Shown: in pieces, positions 26,627-35,794 of the stretch | Numbering within the stretch: position 1 is the first letter of the stretch | Layout of the letters: each line of letters begins with the position of its first letter | From: Paenibacillus sp. FSL H7-0331 | Lineage (GTDB): Bacteria > Bacillota > Bacilli > Paenibacillales > NBRC-103111 | NCBI RefSeq assembly: GCF_001956045.1 | Contig: NZ_MRTH01000018.1 | Coordinates: forward strand, 96,075-160,074 | Reading direction: 5' to 3' | DNA length: 64,000 nucleotides | Notes under the pieces: model-generated | Database searches by the model: none | What the model saw: the letters and a program-made list of their open reading frames with translations, nothing else | What the model was told of the DNA's origin: nothing | Translations under genes and position numbers: made by a program

Positions 26627-29600
26627 TTACTTTCCGCCGACTGATACCGGCACATGAACATGATCCACGGACGCCTCTTGAATGTTCTTAAACGCCCAGT
26701 GTTGTGAAGGTACATCACTCCACTTTGCATCGGATACAGATAACGGATCCCGGCCCGACAACTTGTTAAGCATCATCACCGCTTCAGCCCGGGTAAGGGT
26801 CTGCTCAGGACGGAACGTGCCGTCCCCGTATCCGTTAACTACTCCCGCCGCCTTCGCTTTCCCAATCGCTGCCGCTGCCCAATGGCCTACGGTGTCGGAG
26901 AAGCTGCCGCCGCCTTCCGCGGCCGAGCTCAAACGAGCTGCAATGCTTGCCGCTTCAGCGCGCGTAATGGTTTGTTCCGGCTTGAAGCTGCCATCCAGAT
27001 AGCCGTCCATCAGTCCGCTGTCCGCTGCCACATCGATAGCTGCATTGGCCCAATGACCAGGCGTGGTATCCGTATAGGTTATGGCAGCTGTCTTACTGCT
27101 CTTATCCTTAGCGAACAACCGGACTAACACTGTTGCCATTTCTGCACGCGTAATTGGCTTGTCCGGTCCGAATGTGCCGTCCGGATAGCCCGTCATATAC
27201 GCTTGATGCACATTACTTGCTTGCGATCCTAGCTGAACGACCGTAAATGTACTAAACTTGTTCACGGTAAACCGGATGCCCGGCTTGCCCGTTGAATCGT
27301 AGGGGACAATTTCCCCTCGAATCAGCTCTTTTGTGCCGTCGCTATGCTCGATGAAGATGCCCAACTCTTTAAGCTGCTGCTCGTTCAGGCCCGTGTCGGG
27401 TAAAGGCAGTACCAGCGTAACCGGACGGTTCTGCATGTTCGTCTCGATCATCATGGGACGACCCAAGACATTGACAATTGCACTACCGGCGGCTTCACGC
27501 ACAATCTGCTCCGTTCTTGCACGTTGTTCGATTTCACTGCGTTCGCTTTCTGTTTTGACCGGCACGATATTGAAGTAGATGTCATCCTTCCATCCTTGCA
27601 GCGATCCGTCCGGAATAACAATGCGTACATTATTCGTGCTGATCTCTAAATTCACTTTATTGTCCGCCAATTTGGCTGTTGATTCCTTCGGCAAAGTGAC
27701 TTTAACCTCTGAAACCTCATCCTTGGGATCGGGAATGACGATCTTGGCAGAGTTGGAACCGGCAGCTTTCAGTTGATCAACCAGCTTGTCCGCCTGACCC
27801 GGCGTAAGGGAAAGCTCATCCTTCTTTCGTCCGTCCGCTCCAGTCGTACGATGTATGACCGCCGTGGACACAACGCCGCCGTTGCCGGTATTTTCTACAT
27901 TAACAGTGATGGTCTCGCCCTGTGAAGAACCGGACGATGAACCGCCCCCGCCGCTGGACGTATTGCGTAAGGTAATCGCCGCGCTGATCGCCGGCGTTGT
28001 TACATTGCCCGCCGCATCCGTCAACTCCATGGATACTGTCTTTGCGCCGCTGCCCGGGTTCAACGCCCATGCTTTCGTTCCAGCAATCGCTTCCCATGAG
28101 CTCCAGTCCGCGTTGTCGTTAGAAAAGCGCATCCGGATACCATTCGAACCCGCACCGTCGCTCCCCGTAATCGTCAAGTTGACGGAGGTCGAGATCGTGC
28201 TCTCTGCTCCGCTGTTAATGCTCAATGTTCCCACAGGCGCCGTTTTATCGAACAATACACTGCTGCCATCCGTTGTCGTATTTACGCGTACTCCCGGGTT
28301 TCCGGACAAATTGGCGAAATCGATGGTGAACGGAACAAGCCCTTCAGTTTCATTGCCTGTAAATGAATATTCCGCTTTATAGACATTGCCGCCCAAGCTT
28401 GTCACACTGGCCGTCTGGCCTGTAAGGGTGACTGCGGGCAATTCCTTTAAGCTCTCGCTGGCTGTAAAGGTTAGAGTCACCACGTCGCCTTTTTTGGCAA
28501 CGGACGGGGTGGCATTACGGCTGGCGATGCCCACTTTCGTCAGCGTCGGCGGCACTGCCAGGTTCGGCTTGATGCTTGCCTCATTGGAATCTGTTATCCA
28601 TCCGCCGACATTGTATGCTTTGACTAAGAAATAGTAAGTTGTTCCGTTCGTCAAGCCGTTTACGCTGTAGGTTGTTTGCGTAACGGTAGCTTTGTAGGTT
28701 GCGTCGTAAACGCTGCTTGCTGTACCCATATAAAGATTGTAGTAGGTGGCTCCTGTTACGCTGTTCCAGTTCAAGAGGGCTGTACCGTCTCCCGCAGCCG
28801 CCTTCAAATGGAATGCAACTTCAACTTTACCGGGCTGCAGCGTTTTCGTCATTTCTTTCGCCGATGCGTCGGTCACGGTAAATTGTTCCGGATTGTTTCC
28901 CTTTAAGGTTAAGGCTTTAGTCCCTGTCTTCGCCCCATCCTTAATACGAAAGGAGATCGTAAACATTTTTTGGCCTGACGTTATAGCGGCATCGCCGCCC
29001 CTCTGATCCGCCCAAGCAGCTTTGAGTGAGCCTGTAGTATTGTCGTATACGGAATCGAAAGTGTCCCCGTATTGGCCTGTTATTTTGGTCACTTCCAGCG
29101 AGGCTGTATCATAGCCGATTTCCATTCCGTAAGAACCGACTCCTTTCGAAGCTTCGCTTACAGATATGGGCACATCGACCGTTTCGCCGGGCGCTCCGCT
29201 GGCACTGCCGATAACAAGGCTCACCGTGCCGGGCGCAAGCGGATTGATGCGTACCGTACCGGCGGTAAGACCGGGAATCGCAGTGAAAGCCGTATCGTCC
29301 ACCGTATATTTCGCTGAGGTAAAGTTTACAATGGAATCGCCCGGTACCGCGTTTTCTTTAATTTTCAGTTGAACCGTGAATATCTTTTGTTTGGAACTAA
29401 GAAACCCAAGGTCGGTTAAACCCGTTGCCGCAACCTTAATCTTTCCAGCCACGGATGTATCTGCGCTAAAAAGAGAGGATGGCGCTTCATCTTTTACCGC
29501 TGAATTCCCTTGGACAAGCTCAAGCACCTGGGCGTCATAAGACAATTCCATACTGTATCCTAGAATAAAATCGTTTACACCCGGTGTTGTCCCCGGCTCC

Positions 29601-29788
29601 ATGTTGACTGCCACACTTACCGTACTTCCGGGCTCGCCTGACGACCCGACTGCTTCAGCTTTCACACTCACCGCCGCGGTAGCCTCGGCGCCGCCCATCG
29701 GTCCGAATGAAGCCGTCATGCACAAGACCACGATAAAAACGAGCATTTGGTGCAACCATCGTCTGGTTCCATATCGACGTTTATCCAT
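26627..29788 (-). CDS. Cohesin-containing S-layer-anchored protein (SLH domains)
   Basis: This 1053-aa secreted protein has a signal peptide (about 1-38) and two cohesin-like domains (about 38-180, SVKAEAVGSSGEPGSTV; about 181-322, GSASGAPGETVDVPISV). A fibronectin type III domain (about 325-410) and Ig-like regions with a Gly/Ser linker (about 615) follow. A ZU5-like region then precedes three C-terminal SLH repeats (about 870-1040; GYPDGTFGPDKPITRAEM, GYLDGSFKPEQTITRAEA, GYGDGTFRPEQTLTRAEA). SLH repeats bind pyruvylated cell-wall polymer. Cohesins bind dockerins. The gene starts 5 bases after a dockerin protein gene, so this may be a small surface scaffold holding that partner. Pairing specificity is inferred. 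Confidence 0.88.
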   Translation of the reverse strand: MDKRRYGTRRWLHQMLVFIVVLCMTASFGPMGGAEATAAVSVKAEAVGSSGEPGSTVSVAVNMEPGTTPGVNDFILGYSMELSYDAQVLELVQGNSAVKDEAPSSLFSADTSVAGKIKVAATGLTDLGFLSSKQKIFTVQLKIKENAVPGDSIVNFTSAKYTVDDTAFTAIPGLTAGTVRINPLAPGTVSLVIGSASGAPGETVDVPISVSEASKGVGSYGMEIGYDTASLEVTKITGQYGDTFDSVYDNTTGSLKAAWADQRGGDAAITSGQKMFTISFRIKDGAKTGTKALTLKGNNPEQFTVTDASAKEMTKTLQPGKVEVAFHLKAAAGDGTALLNWNSVTGATYYNLYMGTASSVYDATYKATVTQTTYSVNGLTNGTTYYFLVKAYNVGGWITDSNEASIKPNLAVPPTLTKVGIASRNATPSVAKKGDVVTLTFTASESLKELPAVTLTGQTASVTSLGGNVYKAEYSFTGNETEGLVPFTIDFANLSGNPGVRVNTTTDGSSVLFDKTAPVGTLSINSGAESTISTSVNLTITGSDGAGSNGIRMRFSNDNADWSSWEAIAGTKAWALNPGSGAKTVSMELTDAAGNVTTPAISAAITLRNTSSGGGGSSSGSSQGETITVNVENTGNGGVVSTAVIHRTTGADGRKKDELSLTPGQADKLVDQLKAAGSNSAKIVIPDPKDEVSEVKVTLPKESTAKLADNKVNLEISTNNVRIVIPDGSLQGWKDDIYFNIVPVKTESERSEIEQRARTEQIVREAAGSAIVNVLGRPMMIETNMQNRPVTLVLPLPDTGLNEQQLKELGIFIEHSDGTKELIRGEIVPYDSTGKPGIRFTVNKFSTFTVVQLGSQASNVHQAYMTGYPDGTFGPDKPITRAEMATVLVRLFAKDKSSKTAAITYTDTTPGHWANAAIDVAADSGLMDGYLDGSFKPEQTITRAEAASIAARLSSAAEGGGSFSDTVGHWAAAAIGKAKAAGVVNGYGDGTFRPEQTLTRAEAVMMLNKLSGRDPLSVSDAKWSDVPSQHWAFKNIQEASVDHVHVPVSVGGK

Positions 29789-29793
29789 TTATT

Positions 29794-31473
29794 TCACTGC
29801 CTTCCTAGGTAAATGTTCATCATGATCGCCGTGTCTGCCGTATCTACTACTCCATCGCCGTTCATATCGGCTATTTCGAGTTGCTCGGCAGTCAAAGAGA
29901 TTTTCCCCAATATATATTGATTGACAAGAAGTATATCTGCAGGCATAACCTTTCCGTCCCCGTTCATATCTCCCTTAACAAGAGTCGTAAAGCTCCATAC
30001 GCCGGGGGAAGATATCCCTTCGTAGGTGCTGCCGTCCTGATTCTGAAACGCCCCTGCCTCAATATATACATCATAATGGGTACCGCTCCCCAGTAGTTTG
30101 GGCTGAATTTTAACCGTATTTCCCAAAATGCTCACCTTCTGCGCATCATTAACCCCGATTCTCTCCACCTCGCTGTTATCTGACGATTTGCGGATCACGA
30201 TGCTTTTCCCGTTCACTGCCGTTACGTTCTCACTGAAGGTGAGACTCAGTCCTGTCTTCAGTGGAACACCTGTCGCGTTCGCGGACGGAGTGAAGGTGCT
30301 TACTTGCAGTCCAAACGGAATTGCCTTGAGCACCAATTGGGCCGAAATCGGACTGGCAACATCGTAAGTGCTGTATGCGGCATAAATCGCGCTGTTGTTT
30401 CCATAAAGAGGGAGATCTCCCGTGCTATTGGGAAATGCCCCATTGTTGCCGATAATCGTCCAGTTCCCGTTTACATACTGATGGATGAATGTTTTTATAA
30501 CGAATTGTGAGCCCTGTATTTCAATCGTGTAATAGGATACGTATAACGAATCCTTTGCCTTTGTGAAGTTGATGTTCATGGGCGACATTTCCGAAAAATT
30601 GGCTGCACCTACGCTTTCCCATTCGCTTCCGTTGTATTTCCGTACGTTAACATACTGGTTGTTTGAAGAATTTTGATGATTGTAGGCAACGTAAGGCGTT
30701 CCGTTGTCGATGTAAATTTTGGGATATTGCACAAAATCAACAAAATAAGGGTGGCTCGACGGTAACTGAACCTGGGCATATGTGCCTCCTACTCTCTCCC
30801 ATGTATTACCGTTCAGCTTTTCCGCTACAATGCTATAGGGACTGACCTCTTGATAAACCACATAAGGTATTCCTTGGTAGACATACAGGTCGTTAGCTTG
30901 AGTTTGCTGGCCTAGCGTTGCGCCCCCGACCATATTCCAGGTCTCGTTCTCCAATTTCATAACGGTCACTTTTCCCGTCGAATAAGAAATATAAGGAACG
31001 CCTTCGTCAGCATAAAGAGAGAACATATTTCTTGCCGTGCTGCCTACATCAAAAATGCCGTTTCCTGCCATGCTCCATGAGCTTCCGTCATACTTTTTCA
31101 CGTACAATTTATTAGTCAGAGACGTATGAGCCGTGTAGGCAACATAGACGATCCCTTGACTGATGCTCATTTTGACATCATAGATGTGGCTATAATTGTC
31201 GTCTGAAATGTATTCGCTGCCTACCGGTTCCCAGGTGCTTCCATTAAACTTTTTAACCTTCAGCCTGGGGGTGTTGTTTTCATTCTGAATATAGGCGGCA
31301 TAAGGACTGCCGCCGTATGCAGCGATAGTAATGCCTGATATGGATCCTCCTTCGTTAATGCTGCTTACATCCTTCCACTCGGTTGCTGCCTGCGCAGGTG
31401 CTGCCTGCAATCCGGCGAATGCCCAAACCATTACCAGACCGAAGATCAGCATGCGCTTCAATATGCGCGCCAT
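29794..31473 (-). CDS. Secreted dockerin type I protein with propeller-like repeats
   Basis: This 559-aa protein has a signal peptide (ARILKRMLIFGLVMVWAFAG to APAQAA). About eight repeats of the type GxPYVAY..NN..xVKKxNGSxWExVG (about 40-390) suggest a beta-propeller. A Big_5/SbsA Ig-like domain (about 395-490) follows, then a type I dockerin (about 498-559) with two Ca-binding loops, DMNGDGKVMPAD and DMNGDGVVDTAD. No catalytic residues are recognised, so it may be a binding or display protein. The ATG at 31473 has AAAGGTGA 7 bases upstream. It is the first gene of an operon with the cohesin-SLH protein. Confidence 0.85.
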   Translation of the reverse strand: MARILKRMLIFGLVMVWAFAGLQAAPAQAATEWKDVSSINEGGSISGITIAAYGGSPYAAYIQNENNTPRLKVKKFNGSTWEPVGSEYISDDNYSHIYDVKMSISQGIVYVAYTAHTSLTNKLYVKKYDGSSWSMAGNGIFDVGSTARNMFSLYADEGVPYISYSTGKVTVMKLENETWNMVGGATLGQQTQANDLYVYQGIPYVVYQEVSPYSIVAEKLNGNTWERVGGTYAQVQLPSSHPYFVDFVQYPKIYIDNGTPYVAYNHQNSSNNQYVNVRKYNGSEWESVGAANFSEMSPMNINFTKAKDSLYVSYYTIEIQGSQFVIKTFIHQYVNGNWTIIGNNGAFPNSTGDLPLYGNNSAIYAAYSTYDVASPISAQLVLKAIPFGLQVSTFTPSANATGVPLKTGLSLTFSENVTAVNGKSIVIRKSSDNSEVERIGVNDAQKVSILGNTVKIQPKLLGSGTHYDVYIEAGAFQNQDGSTYEGISSPGVWSFTTLVKGDMNGDGKVMPADILLVNQYILGKISLTAEQLEIADMNGDGVVDTADTAIMMNIYLGRQ

Positions 31474-31866
31474 TTCTCTCACCTTTTTCTATTTTTTTAT
31501 CCATGTTTATATGGATATGTATTCTAATATAACAATCACTTCTCACAAAAAACTCACAAACTTGCTATTTTCCAATGCAAAATATGTTCTATTATATATT
31601 TATTTGCAAAATGCTAGACGAAGGATATATCTTCATCTCTTTATATCGTAAATATTACTATATTATTTGTCAGTTGTTTTTCCAGCCATTAGAAGTCCGT
31701 GATGGCCGAGGAAAAGAATGAATATTTCAGGCAGAATACGTCTCTCAATTCATTACGGCCGCTGACAACAGGAAGTTGAGTGAGACCGGTGATCTGGGTT
31801 AAACCGTTCGGACTATTGGGCTTAGAGCAAGAAAAGACTGCTTAGCGTATATTTTCGTTAAAATGT
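31474..31866. other. AT-rich intergenic region without recognised genes
   Basis: About 390 bases between the dockerin gene start and the IS231-like element. The first 200 are very AT-rich and should contain the dockerin operon promoter. I see no convincing coding sequence or RNA structure here. Confidence 0.5.
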
Positions 31867-31877
31867 TGGTAGGACCC
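31867..31877 (+). repeat. Left target-site duplication of the IS231-like element
   Basis: TGGTAGGACCC matches the right flank GGGTAGGACCC (33198-33208) at 10 of 11 positions. The right copy fits the known IS231 target pattern GGG-N5-CCC. Confidence 0.7.
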
Positions 31878-31895
31878 CATGCCCATCAAGCTAAG

Positions 31896-33140
31896 ATGAA
31901 TCTATACCCCAAACTGGAAAAATAAGCTATCCTTTCTACATCAAGCATAATTAAAAGCTGGCTTCGTCCAACGAAAGAGCAAATATACCGCGCAGGATTT
32001 AGTTTCCTTATGTGTCTTTTTAAATGATCATGTAGCTGTGACTCCCCTAGCACGATTATGTAGCCAACTTAATGCCTCCAATCAGCTTTCGATGAGCGCA
32101 GAAGGATTGAACCAGAGGTTCAATCCTTCTGCAGTTGCCTTCCTTCAATCCCTTTTTTCAACGCTTCTCCAAGAATAAATCTCGACTTCCTTTTCGCTGC
32201 CTTGTGAATGTAACTCCTATTTTCATCGGATCCGTATCCTGGATTCGACTGTTTTTCAACTTCCAGACCCCTATGCCGACCGTTATCAGGGATCCCGAGG
32301 AAGTTCTCATACGGCTGGCATGAAAATACAACTCGAAGACGAGTTGAAAACCGGAGAATTCTTACAAGTGGATGTTGGCCCCGAATAAAACAACGACGGT
32401 CTATATGGCTCAAAACGAGCGAAAACGGTGGAAATGAACGATCTTTGTATTCGAGATATGGGCTACTTTTGTTTAGAAGACTTTGAAGAAATAGAGCAGC
32501 GAGGAGCTTTTTATGTTTCGCGGTTAAAATTGAATGTCCACGTATATGAACAAAATAAGGAAGTTGAACCATTCAAAGATGGCAGGGTAATAAAAGCAAT
32601 CATTGTACAAAGAAATCGAACTGGAAGCTATTATGAATCGTCTTCAATCTGAAGAAATGGTGGAACTTTCCGATGTGTATCTGGGTCTTTATAAAAAATT
32701 TCACACACGGCTTCTTATTTACAAACTTACGGAAGAACAGACTCAAAAAAGCGGCTCCCGATGCCTGCTAAACAAGAGAAAAAGAAAAACGTAACCTATA
32801 AAGAACGATCAAAGCGTTGAAGTGCCATCAATATCTAAGAGCATGTCCATGACCTGTATTCCCTACGCTGGCAAATCGAGATTTTATTTAAAACGTGGAA
32901 GTCCATCTTATTGACCGGTGCAAGCCGATCAAAACTGAACGCTTTGAATGTCATGTATACGGGCAGTAGATCGCCATTTTGCTGAGTTCTTCTCTCATGT
33001 TTCAAATGCGCAGGCTTTTGCTGATGAATTGTAAACAGAAATCACGATCTGCTGCCTAGGAAATTGAAATTCTTAAAACGAAGCCACCAAGGCTTATTTA
33101 AGTCTGTACAAAGTTCAGTTCTAAGCTAATTGATTTGGAT
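31896..33140 (+). pseudogene. IS231-like transposase, frameshifted and deleted
   Basis: Fragments in several frames match IS4-family DDE transposases: KAGFVQRKSKYTAQDLVSLC (near 31970), EGLNQRFNPSAVAFLQSLF (near 32105), ILDSTVFQLPDPYADRYQGS (32230, first catalytic Asp), MNDLCIRDMGYFCLEDFEE (32432, second Asp), LLIYKLTEEQTQK (32712) and a region near 32860 that resembles the Y-2-R-3-E-6-K part. Stop codons and frame changes lie between them. The gene cannot make a working transposase. Confidence 0.8.
32098..32132. repeat. 16-bp perfect inverted repeat inside the transposase
   Basis: GCAGAAGGATTGAACC and GGTTCAATCCTTCTGC are separated by AGA. The segment also encodes conserved transposase residues (EGLNQRFNPSA). 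It may be a hairpin that limits read-through into the transposase. Confidence 0.5.
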
Positions 33141-33247
33141 CAAGTGACGAACAGTAGCATCTGGTCCTTTTTCTTTGTTCTTAGCTTGATGGGCATGGGG
33201 TAGGACCCCTTTACGGTCTATAAAATGAAACTTCACAGTCAGCAGAC

Positions 33248-33283
33248 AAAATGCCCTCGACCATGAAGGTAAAGGGCATTTTT
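33248..33283 (-). terminator. Terminator after the 130-aa protein gene
   Basis: AAAATGCCCT and AGGGCATTTTT form a 10-bp stem with an internal CC/GG pairing in the loop, 37 bases after the minus-strand gene's stop. The flanking A and T tracts make it bidirectional. Confidence 0.65.
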
Positions 33284-33319
33284 ACTACTCTATGATGGTA
33301 TACTGTTCACTTTGTTAGG

Positions 33320-33712
33320 TTAAAAGTAGCCTCCACCCTCACGGACGATCCGTTGTGCCTGTTCATAAGCTTGCTCCTCTATAACCACCGTAAGCAAAAT
33401 ATCCATATTACGTACCCCGTTATAATCATAATACCCATCCTCTGAACGAGGAGCACTTAGTCCGCTGGCATCAACGTCTGCCGCTGCCAAGATGCCTTCG
33501 TCAATCCCTGGGCTCTCATTATTTAATGTTAGAAAGCTTAAACCAGGAAAACCGCCCGTTAATGGATTAAACGTTTCACTCACACCGTCACCCTGGAATT
33601 GACCAATCCTAGCAACCTGAACATCAATGGTTCCAAGCTCCTTAAGCTTGGGAAGCAGTCGATTTGCATCATCAGGTGAATGAAAGTAAGCCATGATGCT
33701 TTTTTCTGCCAA
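33320..33712 (-). CDS. Conserved hypothetical protein
   Basis: This 130-aa protein starts at TTG 33712, which has GGGGG 7 bases upstream. A longer ATG start at 33733 is less well placed. The N-terminal half looks like a ferredoxin-type alpha/beta unit (SIMAYFHSPDDANRLLPKLKELG). The C-terminus is similar in pattern (DILLTVVIEEQAYEQAQRIVREGGG), with an Asp/Pro/Gly-rich middle. Similar proteins seem to be common in Bacillales, but I cannot give a function. No signal peptide is seen. It is a single-gene unit. Confidence 0.65.
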   Translation of the reverse strand: MAEKSIMAYFHSPDDANRLLPKLKELGTIDVQVARIGQFQGDGVSETFNPLTGGFPGLSFLTLNNESPGIDEGILAAADVDASGLSAPRSEDGYYDYNGVRNMDILLTVVIEEQAYEQAQRIVREGGGYF

Positions 33713-33846
33713 GGGTATACCCCCTTTCTTCATTATATAAAGCTGCTTCTACCGCTTGTTCGTTCGTATATTGACATCCAAATGCCGCCTTCTCCTCTGA
33801 ATAGTTTGCTATAAATCCAGTAAAATATGTGTTGATTTATAGGATA

Positions 33847-34641
33847 TTACACGGTTGGAATCGTGCCTCCATCAATAACATATTCGCTCCCTGTAATCGA
33901 TGACGCACGGTCGGATACCAGAAATGCAACCAGCTCGGCAACTTCTTCCGGAAGTCCCGGGCGGCCAAGTGGAATGCCACCGAGTGAGTCCATTAACTGA
34001 TTCAGCGCACTTTCTCTGCTCCCAGCTGTGGTTGCAATTCGATCAATCATCGCATCTGCGGCCTCAGTTTGAATAAAACCTGGTGATAGTGTGTTTATAC
34101 GTATTCCTCGTGGAGAGAACTCGTTGGACAAACCTTTGCTGTAGTTGGCAAGAGCAGCCTTCGCCGCCGCATAAGCCAATGTCGTTTCATATAGAGGCAT
34201 TCGTCTTTGGATTGACGTGAAATGAAGAATGACGCCGGAGCCTTTCTCTACCATCAGTGGCAGCAACCCGCGGTCCAGCCTAACAGCGGCAAGAAGATTC
34301 CAATTCAACGCATGAAGCCAGTCTTCGTCGGTCAGGACGAGCGCTCCTCCGGGTGGTGTGGTGGATCCACCGACGCAATGAACCACAATATCTACACCAC
34401 CGAGCCGCTCTTTAACCCCTTGAATAACCTTGTCGACACCATCCGATGTTGACAAATCCGCTTGAACGAACAGATAGGTTTCTGCCAAATCGGCAGGTAA
34501 AGATCGCGCGGTTGTCATGACGGTTGCGCCAGCAGTAGATAGTCGTTTGACAACGGCTTGACCCATTCCTTTTGTACCACCTGTGACAAGTACCTTTTTG
34601 CCTTCAAATTCATTCAACTGATTTGTATATGATTTGTTCAT
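33847..34641 (-). CDS. Short-chain dehydrogenase/reductase
   Basis: This 264-aa SDR has the cofactor motif [13 protein letters not shown] (TGxxxGxG), the NAG-like segment HCVGG, catalytic Ser in HFTSIQRR and YAAAKAAL (YxxxK). The C-terminal [14 protein letters not shown] is typical of classical SDRs. The substrate is unknown. It is divergent from a LysR regulator 140 bases away, the usual arrangement for a LysR-controlled oxidoreductase. Confidence 0.9.
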   Translation of the reverse strand: MNKSYTNQLNEFEGKKVLVTGGTKGMGQAVVKRLSTAGATVMTTARSLPADLAETYLFVQADLSTSDGVDKVIQGVKERLGGVDIVVHCVGGSTTPPGGALVLTDEDWLHALNWNLLAAVRLDRGLLPLMVEKGSGVILHFTSIQRRMPLYETTLAYAAAKAALANYSKGLSNEFSPRGIRINTLSPGFIQTEAADAMIDRIATTAGSRESALNQLMDSLGGIPLGRPGLPEEVAELVAFLVSDRASSITGSEYVIDGGTIPTV

Positions 34642-34781
34642 TGTATAGCCTCCTGTAATTTTGGGTTATGCACCCGGATTGAATTAACTTCAAAGTTAGT
34701 TTACACTTGACCCTTTCATAGCGTCCAATTTATAATAATAATGAAATTGATTAATAATATTCATATAAAAGAGGCGGACTA

Positions 34782-35678
34782 TTGGAACTTACCCAATTGG
34801 AATATTTTTTGACGGTTGCACGGCTTCAACATATGACTATGGCTTCTAAAGCACTCCGTATTACGCAGCCCGCATTAAGCCATGCTATTTCCAAGCTTGA
34901 AAACGAATTAAACGTTCCTTTATTTGAACGCAACGGCCGAAATATTAAGCTTAATCGGTATGGACAGATGTTCTCGAAATGGATTGAACAGGCCATGCAC
35001 AATATTGAGAACGGTATGCAGGAAATCGAGGAATGGTCCAATCCCGATACAGGTGTCATCTCCATCTCATACCTTAATATTCTGGGTGTTGATCTGGTTC
35101 CCACCCTTGTGAAAACTTACCAATTGAACCATCCTAACGTTCGTTTCGAATTGACGCAAGGAAATCTCGGAGATATTGACGAGCATTTGGAACAAGGACT
35201 ATCGGATTTAATGATTACCTCGAAGGAATCGATTATTGACAATCATCAATGGATCGTCATCCACACTATGCCTTTATACATCGTCGTCTCTTCTCGGCAC
35301 CGTTTTGCTGGTGATTCTGCATTAAGTCTGGCGGAGCTATCAGGAGAGCCCTTCGTAGGCCTCAAAAACAACTGTGGGTTGAAAGCCACCATCTTGTCCC
35401 GTTTTCAAAATACCGGTTTTGTGCTAACCTCAACTTACGATGCTGAAGATCTAATCACGGTCGCGGGATTTATTAAGGCAGATCTCGGCGTATCCGTACT
35501 TCCCAAAACATTGGGGCTGATGCTGGACGGGCTCGTCTGGATTCCAATTACGGATGAAGGCTGGTACTGGGAGATTGGTCTGAAATGGAGAAAAGACCAC
35601 TATGTGTCACCAGCGGCCAAACGATTTATCGAATATGTAGAGCTTTCATCATCCAACCATGTTGAACCACAAGGTTGA
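34782..35678 (+). CDS. LysR family transcriptional regulator
   Basis: This 298-aa protein has an N-terminal winged HTH (ELTQLEYFLTVARLQHMTMAS; ITQPALSHAISKLENELNVPLFER) and a C-terminal periplasmic-binding-like effector domain. It starts at TTG 34782 with GAGGCGG upstream. It probably regulates the divergent SDR gene. The inducer cannot be deduced. Confidence 0.9.
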   Translation: MELTQLEYFLTVARLQHMTMASKALRITQPALSHAISKLENELNVPLFERNGRNIKLNRYGQMFSKWIEQAMHNIENGMQEIEEWSNPDTGVISISYLNILGVDLVPTLVKTYQLNHPNVRFELTQGNLGDIDEHLEQGLSDLMITSKESIIDNHQWIVIHTMPLYIVVSSRHRFAGDSALSLAELSGEPFVGLKNNCGLKATILSRFQNTGFVLTSTYDAEDLITVAGFIKADLGVSVLPKTLGLMLDGLVWIPITDEGWYWEIGLKWRKDHYVSPAAKRFIEYVELSSSNHVEPQG

Positions 35679-35745
35679 GTCTAGAGGCAATTGAATCCCT
35701 CTGCTCGACCTTTTTCAATGTAAAAAAGAGTGATGACAGCAAAAT

Positions 35746-35787
35746 AGCTGCCTCTCCAGTAGCTACAAAACTACTGGAGAGGCAGCT
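35746..35787 (-). terminator. Strong terminator between LysR and FAD genes
   Basis: AGCTGCCTCTCCAGTAG and CTACTGGAGAGGCAGCT form a perfect 17-bp stem with an 8-base loop. ATTTT follows on the minus strand. It lies 8 bases after the FAD gene stop. Confidence 0.8.
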
Positions 35788-35794
35788 CCTCATG

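Larger units (their letters stand above)
31878..33197 (+). mobile_element. Degenerate IS231-type (IS4 family) insertion sequence
   Basis: The element is 1320 bp. It is bounded by 19-bp perfect inverted repeats, CATGCCCATCAAGCTAAGA at 31878-31896 and its complement at 33179-33197. It is flanked by an 11-bp direct repeat (31867-31877, 33198-33208). IS231 elements have very similar ends and a GGG-N5-CCC target preference. Length is short of the usual 1.6-1.7 kb because the transposase is deleted and frameshifted. Confidence 0.82.

Noticed and set aside
27855..28382. 175-aa plus-strand open frame
   Set aside because: Antisense to the cohesin-SLH protein, whose domains are clear.
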